NCBI GenBank assembly: GCA_964251385.1
Contig: CAXUJK010000004.1
Span: forward strand, 62,001 to 126,000
Length of the DNA stretch: 64,000 bases
Source of the DNA: CADCVW01 sp964251385
GTDB lineage: Bacteria > Pseudomonadota > Alphaproteobacteria > Sphingomonadales > Sphingomonadaceae
Direction: 5' to 3'
The number at the start of each line of letters is the position of its first letter. The first letter of the stretch is position 1. The notes under the pieces are model-generated. The model was not told the DNA's origin. It was given only the letters and a program-made list of their open reading frames with translations, and did no database searches. Below are positions 24,549 through 32,043 of this stretch, in pieces. Made by a program: the position numbers and the translations under genes.

Positions 24549-26099
24549 TCAGGCGGGCGGCTGAACCGAGATGTCGATCGCGAACACGCCGCTGACCCCG
24601 TCACGCTCCAGCACCGCGCGCAACTGACGCGACAGGCCCGTCGTGATGCGTTCGAACTGACGACCGTCTACGTTATCGCACGGCACCCCGTCGACGAGGC
24701 TCGCCGAACTCAGCCTGAGACGCGCGACGGTAGGCACGTCCGTGCGGTTCAACGCGACGCCGACCGGCTGCGACGGCGTGCACAGCATGGCATGCTCGAC
24801 GATCTCGGTGACGAAGAACGCGACGGATACGGCGACGTCCTGGTTGACGTGCACCGCGTCGAGATCGAGCGTGATCGCCATGCCGGCCGCGTCGTCGGGC
24901 GCGGTGCCGCGCAGATTGGCCGTCAGTTCCGACAGCAGCGTTCGCAACGCGACGCCGCGATCATCCTCGAGTTCGGCGAAGTGATTGCGGTGCACGACCG
25001 CGAGCGCATCGACGCGGCGCTGGATCGATGCGTAGGCGTCGGCCGCGTCGACACTGCGCGCACCCCGCGCGTGCAGGTTGAGAAGGCTAGCGACGACCTG
25101 CAGGTTGTTCTTGACGCGGTGATGGACCTCGCGGACCAGCCGCGCCTGACGGGCGATCGCGGCCTCGAGTTCGGCTTCGTGTTCGGCAACGGTGGCCGTC
25201 ACGCGCATGAACGCGTCGCCCAGGTCGCGGATCTCGCCGGCGACGGTTGGGCTGTCCGCCAGCGCGATCGCGGGTCCGCCGGGGCGGTAGGCGAGCACCG
25301 CCCGCTGCATGCGCACGATCGGCCGCAACAGCAGGCGGTCGACGATGAACCAGCCGACCAGCGCGGCTGCGATCCACATGGCCAGCGGCAGCACGATCGT
25401 GACGAGTTCCACCGCGGTGGTCGGGATCGCGCCCACGGTCGTGACCGCGAACACGTCCGAGCCCGACAGGCGCACCCGGCTCGACACGGGCCGCTGCATG
25501 GCCGTTTCCAGGAAGCCGTCTACCACGGAAAGGCGGCGATCGCCCGCGACGAGATCGACATCGATGGGACGGTTCGCCAGGCTGCTCGCCACGCTTCGCA
25601 GCGCCGCCACGTCCAGCTGTCCAGTAGCGTAGCCGTCGCCGGACCCGACCGCGTAGCGGAGCGACGAACCATCGAGGAACAGCAACGTGCCGCGCGTGCG
25701 GGCGGGGGCGGTCGCGGGCGCCTCGTATCCGGGACTGGTACAGGCCAGGCGACCTGACCCGTCATACAGTGCGTAACGCCCGAGGATGAGATCGCGACGA
25801 GCTCGCAACGTCCGTTGCAGCAACGCGCAACCGTTCGCGCCCGCCGACGCTGCCATCGACAAGGCGATCGAATCCCGGGAAATCAAGCTTTCGAAGTTGT
25901 ACGCGCTGCGGATCGCCTCGATCCGCGATGATTGCGCGCGTTCGGCACGCCCGTCGCGCGCCGCGTCGAACGAAGCCAGTATCGCCACCAGGCCCAGCGG
26001 GAAAAGCGCCAGCGCAAGCAACAGCAGCATCTTGAACCCGGTCGACGCGCGGGAGAACGCCCGCGTCAGCGAGCCGGCTTCGGCCTCCATCGCATTCAC
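24549..26099 (-). CDS. PhyP/PhyK-like sensor histidine kinase homologue (HisKA_2), degenerate ATPase
   Basis: This 516-residue membrane sensor has transmembrane helices at about 23-44 and 230-254 flanking a periplasmic domain, a linker, and a HisKA_2-type dimerisation/phosphotransfer region REVHHRVKNNLQVVASLLN at about 323-342 with the candidate phospho-His. The following ATP-binding domain looks degenerate: the N-box position reads VTEIVEHAML (about 430-439) without the usual Asn residues, and no glycine-rich G boxes are apparent. In Sphingomonas, PhyP, encoded with phyR, acts as a negative regulator or phosphatase of PhyR; this gene is its likely counterpart. It follows nepR by 12 nt, so the two form one operon. 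Confidence 0.8.
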   Translation of the reverse strand: MNAMEAEAGSLTRAFSRASTGFKMLLLLALALFPLGLVAILASFDAARDGRAERAQSSRIEAIRSAYNFESLISRDSIALSMAASAGANGCALLQRTLRARRDLILGRYALYDGSGRLACTSPGYEAPATAPARTRGTLLFLDGSSLRYAVGSGDGYATGQLDVAALRSVASSLANRPIDVDLVAGDRRLSVVDGFLETAMQRPVSSRVRLSGSDVFAVTTVGAIPTTAVELVTIVLPLAMWIAAALVGWFIVDRLLLRPIVRMQRAVLAYRPGGPAIALADSPTVAGEIRDLGDAFMRVTATVAEHEAELEAAIARQARLVREVHHRVKNNLQVVASLLNLHARGARSVDAADAYASIQRRVDALAVVHRNHFAELEDDRGVALRTLLSELTANLRGTAPDDAAGMAITLDLDAVHVNQDVAVSVAFFVTEIVEHAMLCTPSQPVGVALNRTDVPTVARLRLSSASLVDGVPCDNVDGRQFERITTGLSRQLRAVLERDGVSGVFAIDISVQPPA

Positions 26100-26111
26100 G
26101 GGGCCGACCGC

Positions 26112-26312
26112 CTAATCGAGCTTTCCGAGCAGATCGAGCATTTCGGCCGGTATCGCCTCGCCGACCGTCTGGTCGTACACGGATCGTAGGGCGCGCCCGA
26201 TCTGCGGCTCGGCGTCGCGCATGTGGGTGTCGGAGCGTCGGCGTTTCGCTTTGGTCGCCGTGTCGCCCGCGCCCGCAATTCGCTGCCTGTCGACCGACCC
26301 GTCATTCTTCAA
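26112..26312 (-). CDS. nepR: Anti-sigma factor NepR
   Basis: NepR binds EcfG and keeps it inactive; phosphorylated PhyR sequesters NepR and releases the sigma factor. The 66-residue product has a variable basic N-terminus (KAKRRRSD) and the conserved two-helix core IGRALRSVYDQTVGEAIPAE followed by MLDLLGKLD at the C-terminus. TTG 26312, with a GAGGGG sequence 9 nt upstream, is the likely start; the only in-frame ATG (26222) would leave 36 residues. It is transcribed divergently from phyR, probably from the EcfG-type promoter at 26433-26458. Confidence 0.88.
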   Translation of the reverse strand: MKNDGSVDRQRIAGAGDTATKAKRRRSDTHMRDAEPQIGRALRSVYDQTVGEAIPAEMLDLLGKLD

Positions 26313-26432
26313 CGCGAAAAACCCCTCAAGCCCCGGAAGGCTATGACGCCGCCGATCCCATTCGACAAAGCTGCGAACGAAACCCGAAAGCCATAAACAT
26401 GATGCAGATCACAACGGTGACGTAACAAGGCG

Positions 26433-26458
26433 GAAACAAAGCCTGCGGAGCTTTGTTC
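26433..26458 (-). promoter_or_regulatory. EcfG-type promoter for nepR within a near-perfect dyad
   Basis: On the minus strand GGAAC (26458-26454), a 17-nt spacer and GTTT (26436-26433) match the stress sigma consensus with the same spacing as the sRNA promoter at 24231-24255. The element lies inside an inverted repeat (GGAAACAAAGC ... GCTTTGTTCC, 26431-26458), so the plus strand reads a one-mismatch version, GGAAA-C-N17-GTT. Autoregulation of nepR by its sigma factor is expected from other alphaproteobacteria. Confidence 0.65.
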
Positions 26459-26509
26459 CGGCGCGCCGCTAGGCTTGCCATCCCCCCTCGGGACAATCAA
26501 AAGGCGCGC

Positions 26510-26534
26510 GGAAGTTTCGATGCCGGTGCCCGTT
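26510..26534 (+). promoter_or_regulatory. EcfG-type promoter candidate for phyR
   Basis: GGAAG (26510-26514), a 16-nt spacer and CGTT (26531-26534) differ by one base from GGAAC-N16-CGTT. This would give a 5' leader of about 35 nt before the phyR ATG at 26578. A GGGAG ribosome binding site is 8 nt before that ATG. Confidence 0.5.
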
Positions 26535-26577
26535 CCGCGGTACGCCGTGCAATATCAAATCACGGGAGTTTGCCTTC

Positions 26578-27378
26578 ATGTCGCTTGGTCAGGAACTCGC
26601 ACCGCACCTGCCGTTCCTCAGGCGCTATGCACGCGCGCTCACGGGAAGCCAGGCGCACGGGGACAGTTTCGTCCGCGCTACGTTGGAGGCGATCATCGCC
26701 TCTCCCGGCGAGTTCCCGCGCGACATCGACGCGCGGCTGGGGCTGTACCGCACGTTCCACGTCATCTGGGCATCGGCCAACATCGATGAAGGCGAGGACG
26801 CCGACGGCGCGGACGACGGACGCGAACAGATCGCGCAGGCGCGGCTGGCGCGCATCACGCCGCTGTCACGCCAGGCTTTGCTGCTGACCGCTATGGAGGG
26901 GTTCACCGTTCAGGACACGGGCTACCTGATCGACGCGCAGCCCGCCGACGTCGACGCGCTGGTCGCCGAAGCCTTGGGCGAGATCGAGCGCCAGACGCTG
27001 GCGGACGTGCTCATCATCGAGGACGAGCCGATCATCGCGATGGATATCGAGACGATCGTGCGCGATCTCGGACACAACGTGACGGGCGTGGCGGTGACGC
27101 GCGACGAGGCGGTGCAGCTCGCGATGGCGCATCGCCCGGGGCTGGTGCTCGCCGACATCCAGCTCGCCGACGACAGCTCCGGGATCGACGCGGTCAAGGA
27201 CATACTGGCGGAATTTTCCGTGCCCGTGATCTTCATCACCGCCTTCCCGGAACGGCTGCTGACGGGCGAGCGGCCGGAGCCGACGTTCCTCATTACGAAA
27301 CCGTTTCAGCGTTCAACCGTCAAGGCGCAGATCGCACAGGCCCTGTTCTTCGACGACGCGACGGTGCCGTCGCTTTAA
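26578..27378 (+). CDS. phyR: General stress response regulator PhyR
   Basis: PhyR is the anti-anti-sigma switch of the alphaproteobacterial stress response. The 266-residue protein has an N-terminal sigma-factor-like domain (about 1-130, sigma2-like and sigma4-like helices) that binds NepR when activated. The C-terminal receiver domain (about 142-262) shows the acidic pocket IIEDEP (147-152), phospho-acceptor Asp193 in VLADIQL, Thr221, and Lys241 in ITKPF. The segment PVIFITAFPERLLTG fits the FATGUY class of receiver domains. It heads a plus-strand group with a small membrane protein and ecfG. Confidence 0.96.
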   Translation: MSLGQELAPHLPFLRRYARALTGSQAHGDSFVRATLEAIIASPGEFPRDIDARLGLYRTFHVIWASANIDEGEDADGADDGREQIAQARLARITPLSRQALLLTAMEGFTVQDTGYLIDAQPADVDALVAEALGEIERQTLADVLIIEDEPIIAMDIETIVRDLGHNVTGVAVTRDEAVQLAMAHRPGLVLADIQLADDSSGIDAVKDILAEFSVPVIFITAFPERLLTGERPEPTFLITKPFQRSTVKAQIAQALFFDDATVPSL

Positions 27379-27405
27379 CTTCCTCTTCGAACAAGCGAGA
27401 CACAG

Positions 27406-27546
27406 ATGGCCGACCGCGACGAGACCGAACTGAACGCAACCGAAGCGCGCGCAGGGGCGACGCCGCACGTGACGCGCTACGTCCTCGTGTTCGGTCTGAT
27501 CGGCGTGATCGTGATCTTCGCGCTGCTCTTGTTTGCCTGGGGGTGA
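27406..27546 (+). CDS. Small single-span membrane protein between phyR and ecfG
   Basis: This 46-residue protein has a charged N-terminal half (MADRDETELNATEARAG) and one C-terminal transmembrane helix (YVLVFGLIGVIVIFALLLFA), ending two residues later. No enzymatic motif is present. The frame is well formed and fills the phyR-ecfG gap, 27 nt after phyR. An AAGCGAGA sequence is the only ribosome-binding-like element. Function is unknown; location suggests the stress response. Confidence 0.7.
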   Translation: MADRDETELNATEARAGATPHVTRYVLVFGLIGVIVIFALLLFAWG

Positions 27547-27622
27547 CACCATAGGTTAACGCCTCGAAAGGCCGGACGGGTCGATCGGCTCGGCCAATAT
27601 GGCCAGGAGGGGGCTTGCAGCG

Positions 27623-28282
27623 ATGATCGACGACAGCTCCAGTGGAGTGTCCGTGCCCGACGACGAGGACGACGAGCCGGTCGCCGCGATCGAATGGGTT
27701 CCACTTCCCGACGACGAGTTCCGCGACCAGTTGGGTCAAGTCATTCCGCATCTTCGCGCGTTCGGCCGTTCCTTGTCGGGCAGCCGCGACTTGGCCGACG
27801 ACCTCGTGCAGGAAACGTTGCTGAAGGCCTGGGCTGCGCGCAAGCGGTTCCAGGCGGGCACCAATATGCGCGCGTGGACCTTCATCATCCTGCGCAACCT
27901 GTTCCTGAGCCAGATGCGCCGTGCGCGCTTCAAGGGCGAGTGGGACGAGTTGACCGCGTCGAAGCTGTTGGCGGCGCCCGCGAGCCAGGATCGCCATATA
28001 GAATTGGGCGACATGCAGCGCGCGCTGATGCACCTGCCGCAGCCGCAACGCGAGGCCTTGATCCTCGTCGGCGCGGGCGGGTTCGCTTATGAGGAAGCGG
28101 CCGAAATCTGCGGGTGCGCGGTGGGCACGATCAAGAGCCGGGTGGCGCGGGGCCGCGTTGCGTTGGAATCGTTGATGAGCAACGGGAAACTGCCGTCTCG
28201 CCGCGACCATATCGCCGAGGTCGGAAAGACGCCTTTGCAGTCGATCATGGGCGAGGTCGAGGAACTCAGCCGCGATCGCTGA
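27623..28282 (+). CDS. ecfG: General stress response sigma factor EcfG
   Basis: This ECF-family sigma factor is held by NepR and released by PhyR. The 219-residue product has an acidic N-terminal extension, region 2 (SGSRDLADDLVQETLLKAW and MRAWTFIILRNLFLSQMRR), and region 4 (HLPQPQREALILVGAGGFAYEEAAEICGC, split here by the helix-turn-helix GTIKSRVARGR). ATG 27623 has an AGGAGGGGG ribosome binding site 9 nt upstream; an alternative ATG at 27599 precedes that site and is less likely. It converges with a small NepR-like gene 7 nt downstream. Confidence 0.93.
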   Translation: MIDDSSSGVSVPDDEDDEPVAAIEWVPLPDDEFRDQLGQVIPHLRAFGRSLSGSRDLADDLVQETLLKAWAARKRFQAGTNMRAWTFIILRNLFLSQMRRARFKGEWDELTASKLLAAPASQDRHIELGDMQRALMHLPQPQREALILVGAGGFAYEEAAEICGCAVGTIKSRVARGRVALESLMSNGKLPSRRDHIAEVGKTPLQSIMGEVEELSRDR

Positions 28283-28289
28283 CGGTCGT

Positions 28290-28448
28290 TCAGACGCGCT
28301 CGAGCAATCGCACGAACTGCGTTTCAGTGTCATCCACCGGCGCGGGCGCGAATGCCCTCCGCAACGCGTCTCCGATGCCGGCGTGAGCCGTCGGCGCGCA
28401 GACCCGGATGGTCTGCCGCGTGGAGGGCGTGCTGAAACTCCCGTTCAT
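28290..28448 (-). CDS. Small protein resembling a second, divergent NepR
   Basis: This 52-residue protein has an excellent GGAGGT ribosome binding site 4 nt before its ATG. Its C-terminal part, IGDALRRAFAPAPVDDTETQ followed by FVRLLERV, aligns without gaps to the NepR core (IGRALRSVYDQTVGEAIPAE then MLDLLGKLD). Identical residues are I, G, A, L, R in the first helix and LL in the second, with conservative changes at F/Y, F/M, R/K and V/L. It is encoded tail-to-tail with ecfG. Paralogous NepR proteins are known in other alphaproteobacteria. This assignment is inference from a short match; the gene itself is well supported. Confidence 0.6.
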   Translation of the reverse strand: MNGSFSTPSTRQTIRVCAPTAHAGIGDALRRAFAPAPVDDTETQFVRLLERV

Positions 28449-28492
28449 GAGACCTCCGGCGGCGGTGTATCTTGTTGAATTCATAAATAAGT

Positions 28493-28517
28493 AACGCACA
28501 TCAATATCGAAAGTTGC
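28493..28517 (-). promoter_or_regulatory. Possible EcfG-type promoter of the NepR-like gene
   Basis: On the minus strand GCAAC (28517-28513), a 17-nt spacer and GTTA (28495-28492) differ by one base from the consensus used at the nepR and sRNA promoters. The predicted leader would be about 35-40 nt. Confidence 0.35.
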
Positions 28518-28565
28518 CCGAAGTTGCGTTCGATTCGAAATGCCTGATCGAGCTGGACGCCCCTG

Positions 28566-31250
28566 ATGGACGGGCGGAACGTCGTCGCGCTGACACGCGC
28601 TGTCGAACGCGCCACCGCCGATGCGCCGTTCCTGCGAGACGGGATCGCCAGACATGCGGAATTGCTGGAGGTGCTTCGCTCGCGCGGGTCCGACGCGGCT
28701 CTCGAACACGCAAGCAAGACCGACGCTCCTGCGGACTTGATCGCGGGGCTACGCCGCGAGCGCGCAGGGACAGCGCTTGTGCTCGCGCTGGACGATCTCG
28801 CCGGGCTCGCCACCTTCGAGCAGACGACGGCAAGGCTGACTCGGTTTGCCGACGCCGCGCTCGACCGCGCGATTCGGGCGGCGCTGGCCGAACGTTCGAG
28901 CGTCGACGCGCCTACCGGGTTCACCGCGCTCGCGCTCGGCAAGCAGGGCAGCCGCGAGCTCAATTTCTCGTCGGACATCGATCCGATCTTCCTCTACGAT
29001 CCCGACACGCTTCCTCGCCGCGCGCGTGAGGATGCGTCGCAGGCCGCCGTGCGCGTCGCGCGCCGCGTCGTCGATATTCTGCAAACGCGGACGGGCGACG
29101 GGTACGTCCTGCGCGTCGACCTGCGGCTGCGGCCCTCGCCCGAGGTGTTCCCGATCGCGTTGCCCGTCGGGGCCGCTGTCGCTTACTACGAAAGCAGCGC
29201 GCTGCCATGGGAACGCGCGGCGTTCATCCGCGCGCGGGCCGCGGCGGGCGACCTCGCGCTCGGACGATCGTTCCTGGCCGCGATTTCGTCGTTCGTTTGG
29301 CGGCGCTCGCTCGATTTCGGCGCGATCGCGGAGATCACGGGCCTGTCGCGGCGCATACGCGAGGCGCATCCGGAGCCGTTCGGCCCCGGCTTCGACTTGA
29401 AGCGCGGACGCGGCGGCATTCGCGAGATCGAGTTTTTCGCGCAAGTCCACCAACTGATCCACGGCGGCCGCGATCCGGCGCTGCGCGTGCCCGCGACGCT
29501 GGACGCGTTGGCCGCCGTCGTGGACGCAGGCCATGTCGACCGCGCGGATGCACGCATCCTCGCCGACGCGTACCGCGCGCTGCGTACGATCGAGCACCGG
29601 CTGCAGATGATCGACGACCGGCAGACGCACAGCCTTCCGCACGGGGACGCGCTCGACGCCGTGGCGCGCCTGCACGGTTTGGGCGATGGCGCCGCGTTGC
29701 TCGCCTTCCTCCAGCCGCATGTCGCGGCGGTCCGTGACCTTTATGATCGCCTTGCGGGCGAGGCGGATGCGCCTGTCCTGCCCGGCGACTCTGCGGCGCT
29801 CGATGCGGTACTTACGCGCAGCGGCATCCCCGATCCCCGCGCGGCCAGCCGGCGCATCGAGGGTTGGCGGCAGGGCACCGCGCGCTCGCTCCGATCGCCC
29901 GCGGCGCGCGACGCGTTCGAGGCGATGCTCCCCGCGTTCGTCGAGGCGGCGGGGCGCGTGCCCGATCCCAATCGCGTGTTCAATCGCTTCGGCGACATCG
30001 TCGACCGCTTGCCAAGCGGGATCAACCTGTACCGGCTGCTCCACGCGCGGCCGGGCCTTGTCGACCTCCTCGTCCAGATCCTGGGCCACGCGCCCGCTCT
30101 CGCCGACCAGTTGTCCCGCGATCCTCAGTTGCTCGATGGGTTGATCAACGCGTCCGCGCTCGATCCCCCGCCCGACGTGGACGCGCTCGCCGCAGCGTTC
30201 GCGCAGGCCGATGCGGGCGCGGATTACGAGCGCAGGCTCGACGCGGTCCGCCGGCAGGTCAACGACTGGCGCTTCGCACTCGGCGTTCAGCTGATCTCGG
30301 GTCGCGCCGACCCGCTCGACGTCGCGCGCGGCTATGCGCGCGTCGCGGAGGCCGCGGTGCGCGTTCTGGCGGACGCGGCGATCGTGCAGTTTGCGGGCGC
30401 GCACGGCCATGTTCCGGGATCGGAGCTGGTCATCGTAGGCCTCGGCCGCCTGGGCGGAGAGGCACTGACGCACGCCTCCGATCTCGACCTCGTGATGCTC
30501 TATACGGACGGTTCCGGAGCACCGTCGGACGGGGCGAAGCCGCTAGAGCCCGCCGATTATTTCAACAGGCTCGCGCGCCGCGTCATCGCCGCCTTGGGCA
30601 TCAGCACCGCGGCCGGGCCCTTGTACGATGTCGACACGCGGCTGCGCCCGTCGGGGATTCACGGCATGCTCGCTGTGTCTTTGGACGCGTTCGACGCGTA
30701 CCAGCGGACGGGGGCCTGGACGTTCGAACACATGGCGCTGACCCGCGCGCGCGCCGTTTACGGGTCGCCCGCGGCGAAGGCTTCTGTCGATGCGAAAATC
30801 GCCGCGGTCCTGGCGTTGCCGCGAGACCGTATGGCTGTCGTGCGCGACGCTGCGTCGATGCGCGCGGAGATGGCGCGCCACAAGCCCGCGGCGGGCGAGT
30901 TCGACATCAAGCTGGGGGATGGGGGAACGATCGACCTGGAGTTCGCGGTGCAGGTGCTGCAGCTCGTCGGCGGCATCGCGTCCCGTCCCCGGCTGGACGA
31001 CGCGGTCGCCGGACTGGTCGAGGCAGGCGCGCTGCCCGCCGAATTGATCGCGGCGGAGCGCCTGCTCGCTCGGCTGCTCGTCACGCTGCGTCTCGTCGCG
31101 CCGGGCGGCACGACGCCGGACCCGGCATCGTACGCGCTGGTGGCGCGCGTCTGCGGCCACGAGAACTGGACGCGACTGGTTGCGGCGCTGGACGCGGCGC
31201 GCCATGAGGTCGCCCGGGCATGGCGCGATGTGAGCCGCCCGCCCGCATGA
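28566..31250 (+). CDS. glnE: Bifunctional glutamine synthetase adenylyltransferase/deadenylase GlnE
   Basis: GlnE adenylylates and deadenylylates glutamine synthetase under PII control. The 894-residue protein shows two nucleotidyltransferase halves: an N-terminal one with ALGKQGSRELNFSSDIDPIF (the deadenylylase domain type) and a C-terminal one with LGRLGGEALTHASDLDLVM (adenylylase domain), each followed by an all-helical GlnD-like regulatory region. Both acidic metal pairs (SSDID, ASDLD) are intact. ATG 28566 starts the protein; it is followed by bcp after 17 nt. Confidence 0.94.
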   Translation: MDGRNVVALTRAVERATADAPFLRDGIARHAELLEVLRSRGSDAALEHASKTDAPADLIAGLRRERAGTALVLALDDLAGLATFEQTTARLTRFADAALDRAIRAALAERSSVDAPTGFTALALGKQGSRELNFSSDIDPIFLYDPDTLPRRAREDASQAAVRVARRVVDILQTRTGDGYVLRVDLRLRPSPEVFPIALPVGAAVAYYESSALPWERAAFIRARAAAGDLALGRSFLAAISSFVWRRSLDFGAIAEITGLSRRIREAHPEPFGPGFDLKRGRGGIREIEFFAQVHQLIHGGRDPALRVPATLDALAAVVDAGHVDRADARILADAYRALRTIEHRLQMIDDRQTHSLPHGDALDAVARLHGLGDGAALLAFLQPHVAAVRDLYDRLAGEADAPVLPGDSAALDAVLTRSGIPDPRAASRRIEGWRQGTARSLRSPAARDAFEAMLPAFVEAAGRVPDPNRVFNRFGDIVDRLPSGINLYRLLHARPGLVDLLVQILGHAPALADQLSRDPQLLDGLINASALDPPPDVDALAAAFAQADAGADYERRLDAVRRQVNDWRFALGVQLISGRADPLDVARGYARVAEAAVRVLADAAIVQFAGAHGHVPGSELVIVGLGRLGGEALTHASDLDLVMLYTDGSGAPSDGAKPLEPADYFNRLARRVIAALGISTAAGPLYDVDTRLRPSGIHGMLAVSLDAFDAYQRTGAWTFEHMALTRARAVYGSPAAKASVDAKIAAVLALPRDRMAVVRDAASMRAEMARHKPAAGEFDIKLGDGGTIDLEFAVQVLQLVGGIASRPRLDDAVAGLVEAGALPAELIAAERLLARLLVTLRLVAPGGTTPDPASYALVARVCGHENWTRLVAALDAARHEVARAWRDVSRPPA

Positions 31251-31267
31251 CTTGAGGATGGACGCAG

Positions 31268-31759
31268 ATGTTGAACGACGGCGCGCTGAACGAAGGCGAC
31301 ATGGCTCCGGACGTGACGCTGGACACGAGCGAGGGCCGCAGCGTCAGGCTGTCCGATCTTCGGGGCCAGCGCGTCGTCCTCTACTTCTACCCGCGCGACG
31401 ACACGCCCGGCTGCACGACCGAAGCGCGCGACTTCACCGATCTGTCGCCGCATTTCACCGCGGCGGGCACGCGGATCATCGGCGTGTCCAAGGACAGCGT
31501 CGCCAGCCACACCAAGTTCGCGGATAAGTTCGCGATCCCGTTTGCGCTCGCCTCCGACGGCAGCGGCCGCGTGTGCGAGGCATTCGGGACGTGGGTCGAA
31601 AAGAGCATGTACGGCAAGAAGTACATGGGCATCGACCGCGCGACGTTCCTGATCGACGAGGAAGGCCGGATCGTGCGCGCCTGGCGCAAGGTCAAGGCGG
31701 GCGGCCATGCGGCACAAGTGCTGGATGCCGTGCACGCAATGGGCGCGGCCGCGCTCTGA
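31268..31759 (+). CDS. bcp: Thioredoxin-dependent peroxiredoxin Bcp (PrxQ)
   Basis: This 163-residue atypical 2-Cys peroxiredoxin reduces hydroperoxides. The peroxidatic Cys is in YPRDDTPGCTTEARDF (PxxxTxxC family pattern, about residues 38-53). The resolving Cys found five residues later in many PrxQ proteins is absent (TPGCTTEA has only one Cys here), leaving Cys102 in GRVCEAFG as another candidate or a 1-Cys mechanism. It is cotranscribed with glnE. Confidence 0.92.
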   Translation: MLNDGALNEGDMAPDVTLDTSEGRSVRLSDLRGQRVVLYFYPRDDTPGCTTEARDFTDLSPHFTAAGTRIIGVSKDSVASHTKFADKFAIPFALASDGSGRVCEAFGTWVEKSMYGKKYMGIDRATFLIDEEGRIVRAWRKVKAGGHAAQVLDAVHAMGAAAL

Positions 31760-32043
31760 CGCATCCGAGTCCGCGTTACGGACGGCTTAACCATTCGCCC
31801 CTACGCCGCGGAGGTGCCGAACGACGGCTCGCCGCTCGTCTCGCCGCGCGGCGGACGCGGTTGGTCCCGACCGGCTTGGTTAACGTTTGCTCTTGTTAAG
31901 AAAGCCGGGAACAAAGTCGGGCAACGGGACGAGGTGCGATCGCTTCACGAGAGCCAAGCACTTCGCGACGGGGGAAGCTGAAACGCTTTGTTGGAGCGAC
32001 ACGGCGGTGGGGCCGATCGCAAGAGCAAGAGCCGGGGTATTTG

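Noticed and set aside
24549..25757. Long plus-strand frames opposite the histidine kinase gene
   Set aside because: The high GC third position leaves antisense frames open; their products have no recognisable motif and the minus strand encodes a clear membrane sensor.
28749..30473. 574-aa minus-strand frame inside glnE
   Set aside because: Antisense shadow of a conserved gene, with Arg-rich low-information sequence and no start signals.
31870..31935. Possible CtrA or EcfG promoter before the M23 peptidase gene (TTAAC and GGGAAC elements)
   Set aside because: TTAA half-sites are 12 nt apart, not 7, and GGAAC here lacks a GTT at 16-17 nt.
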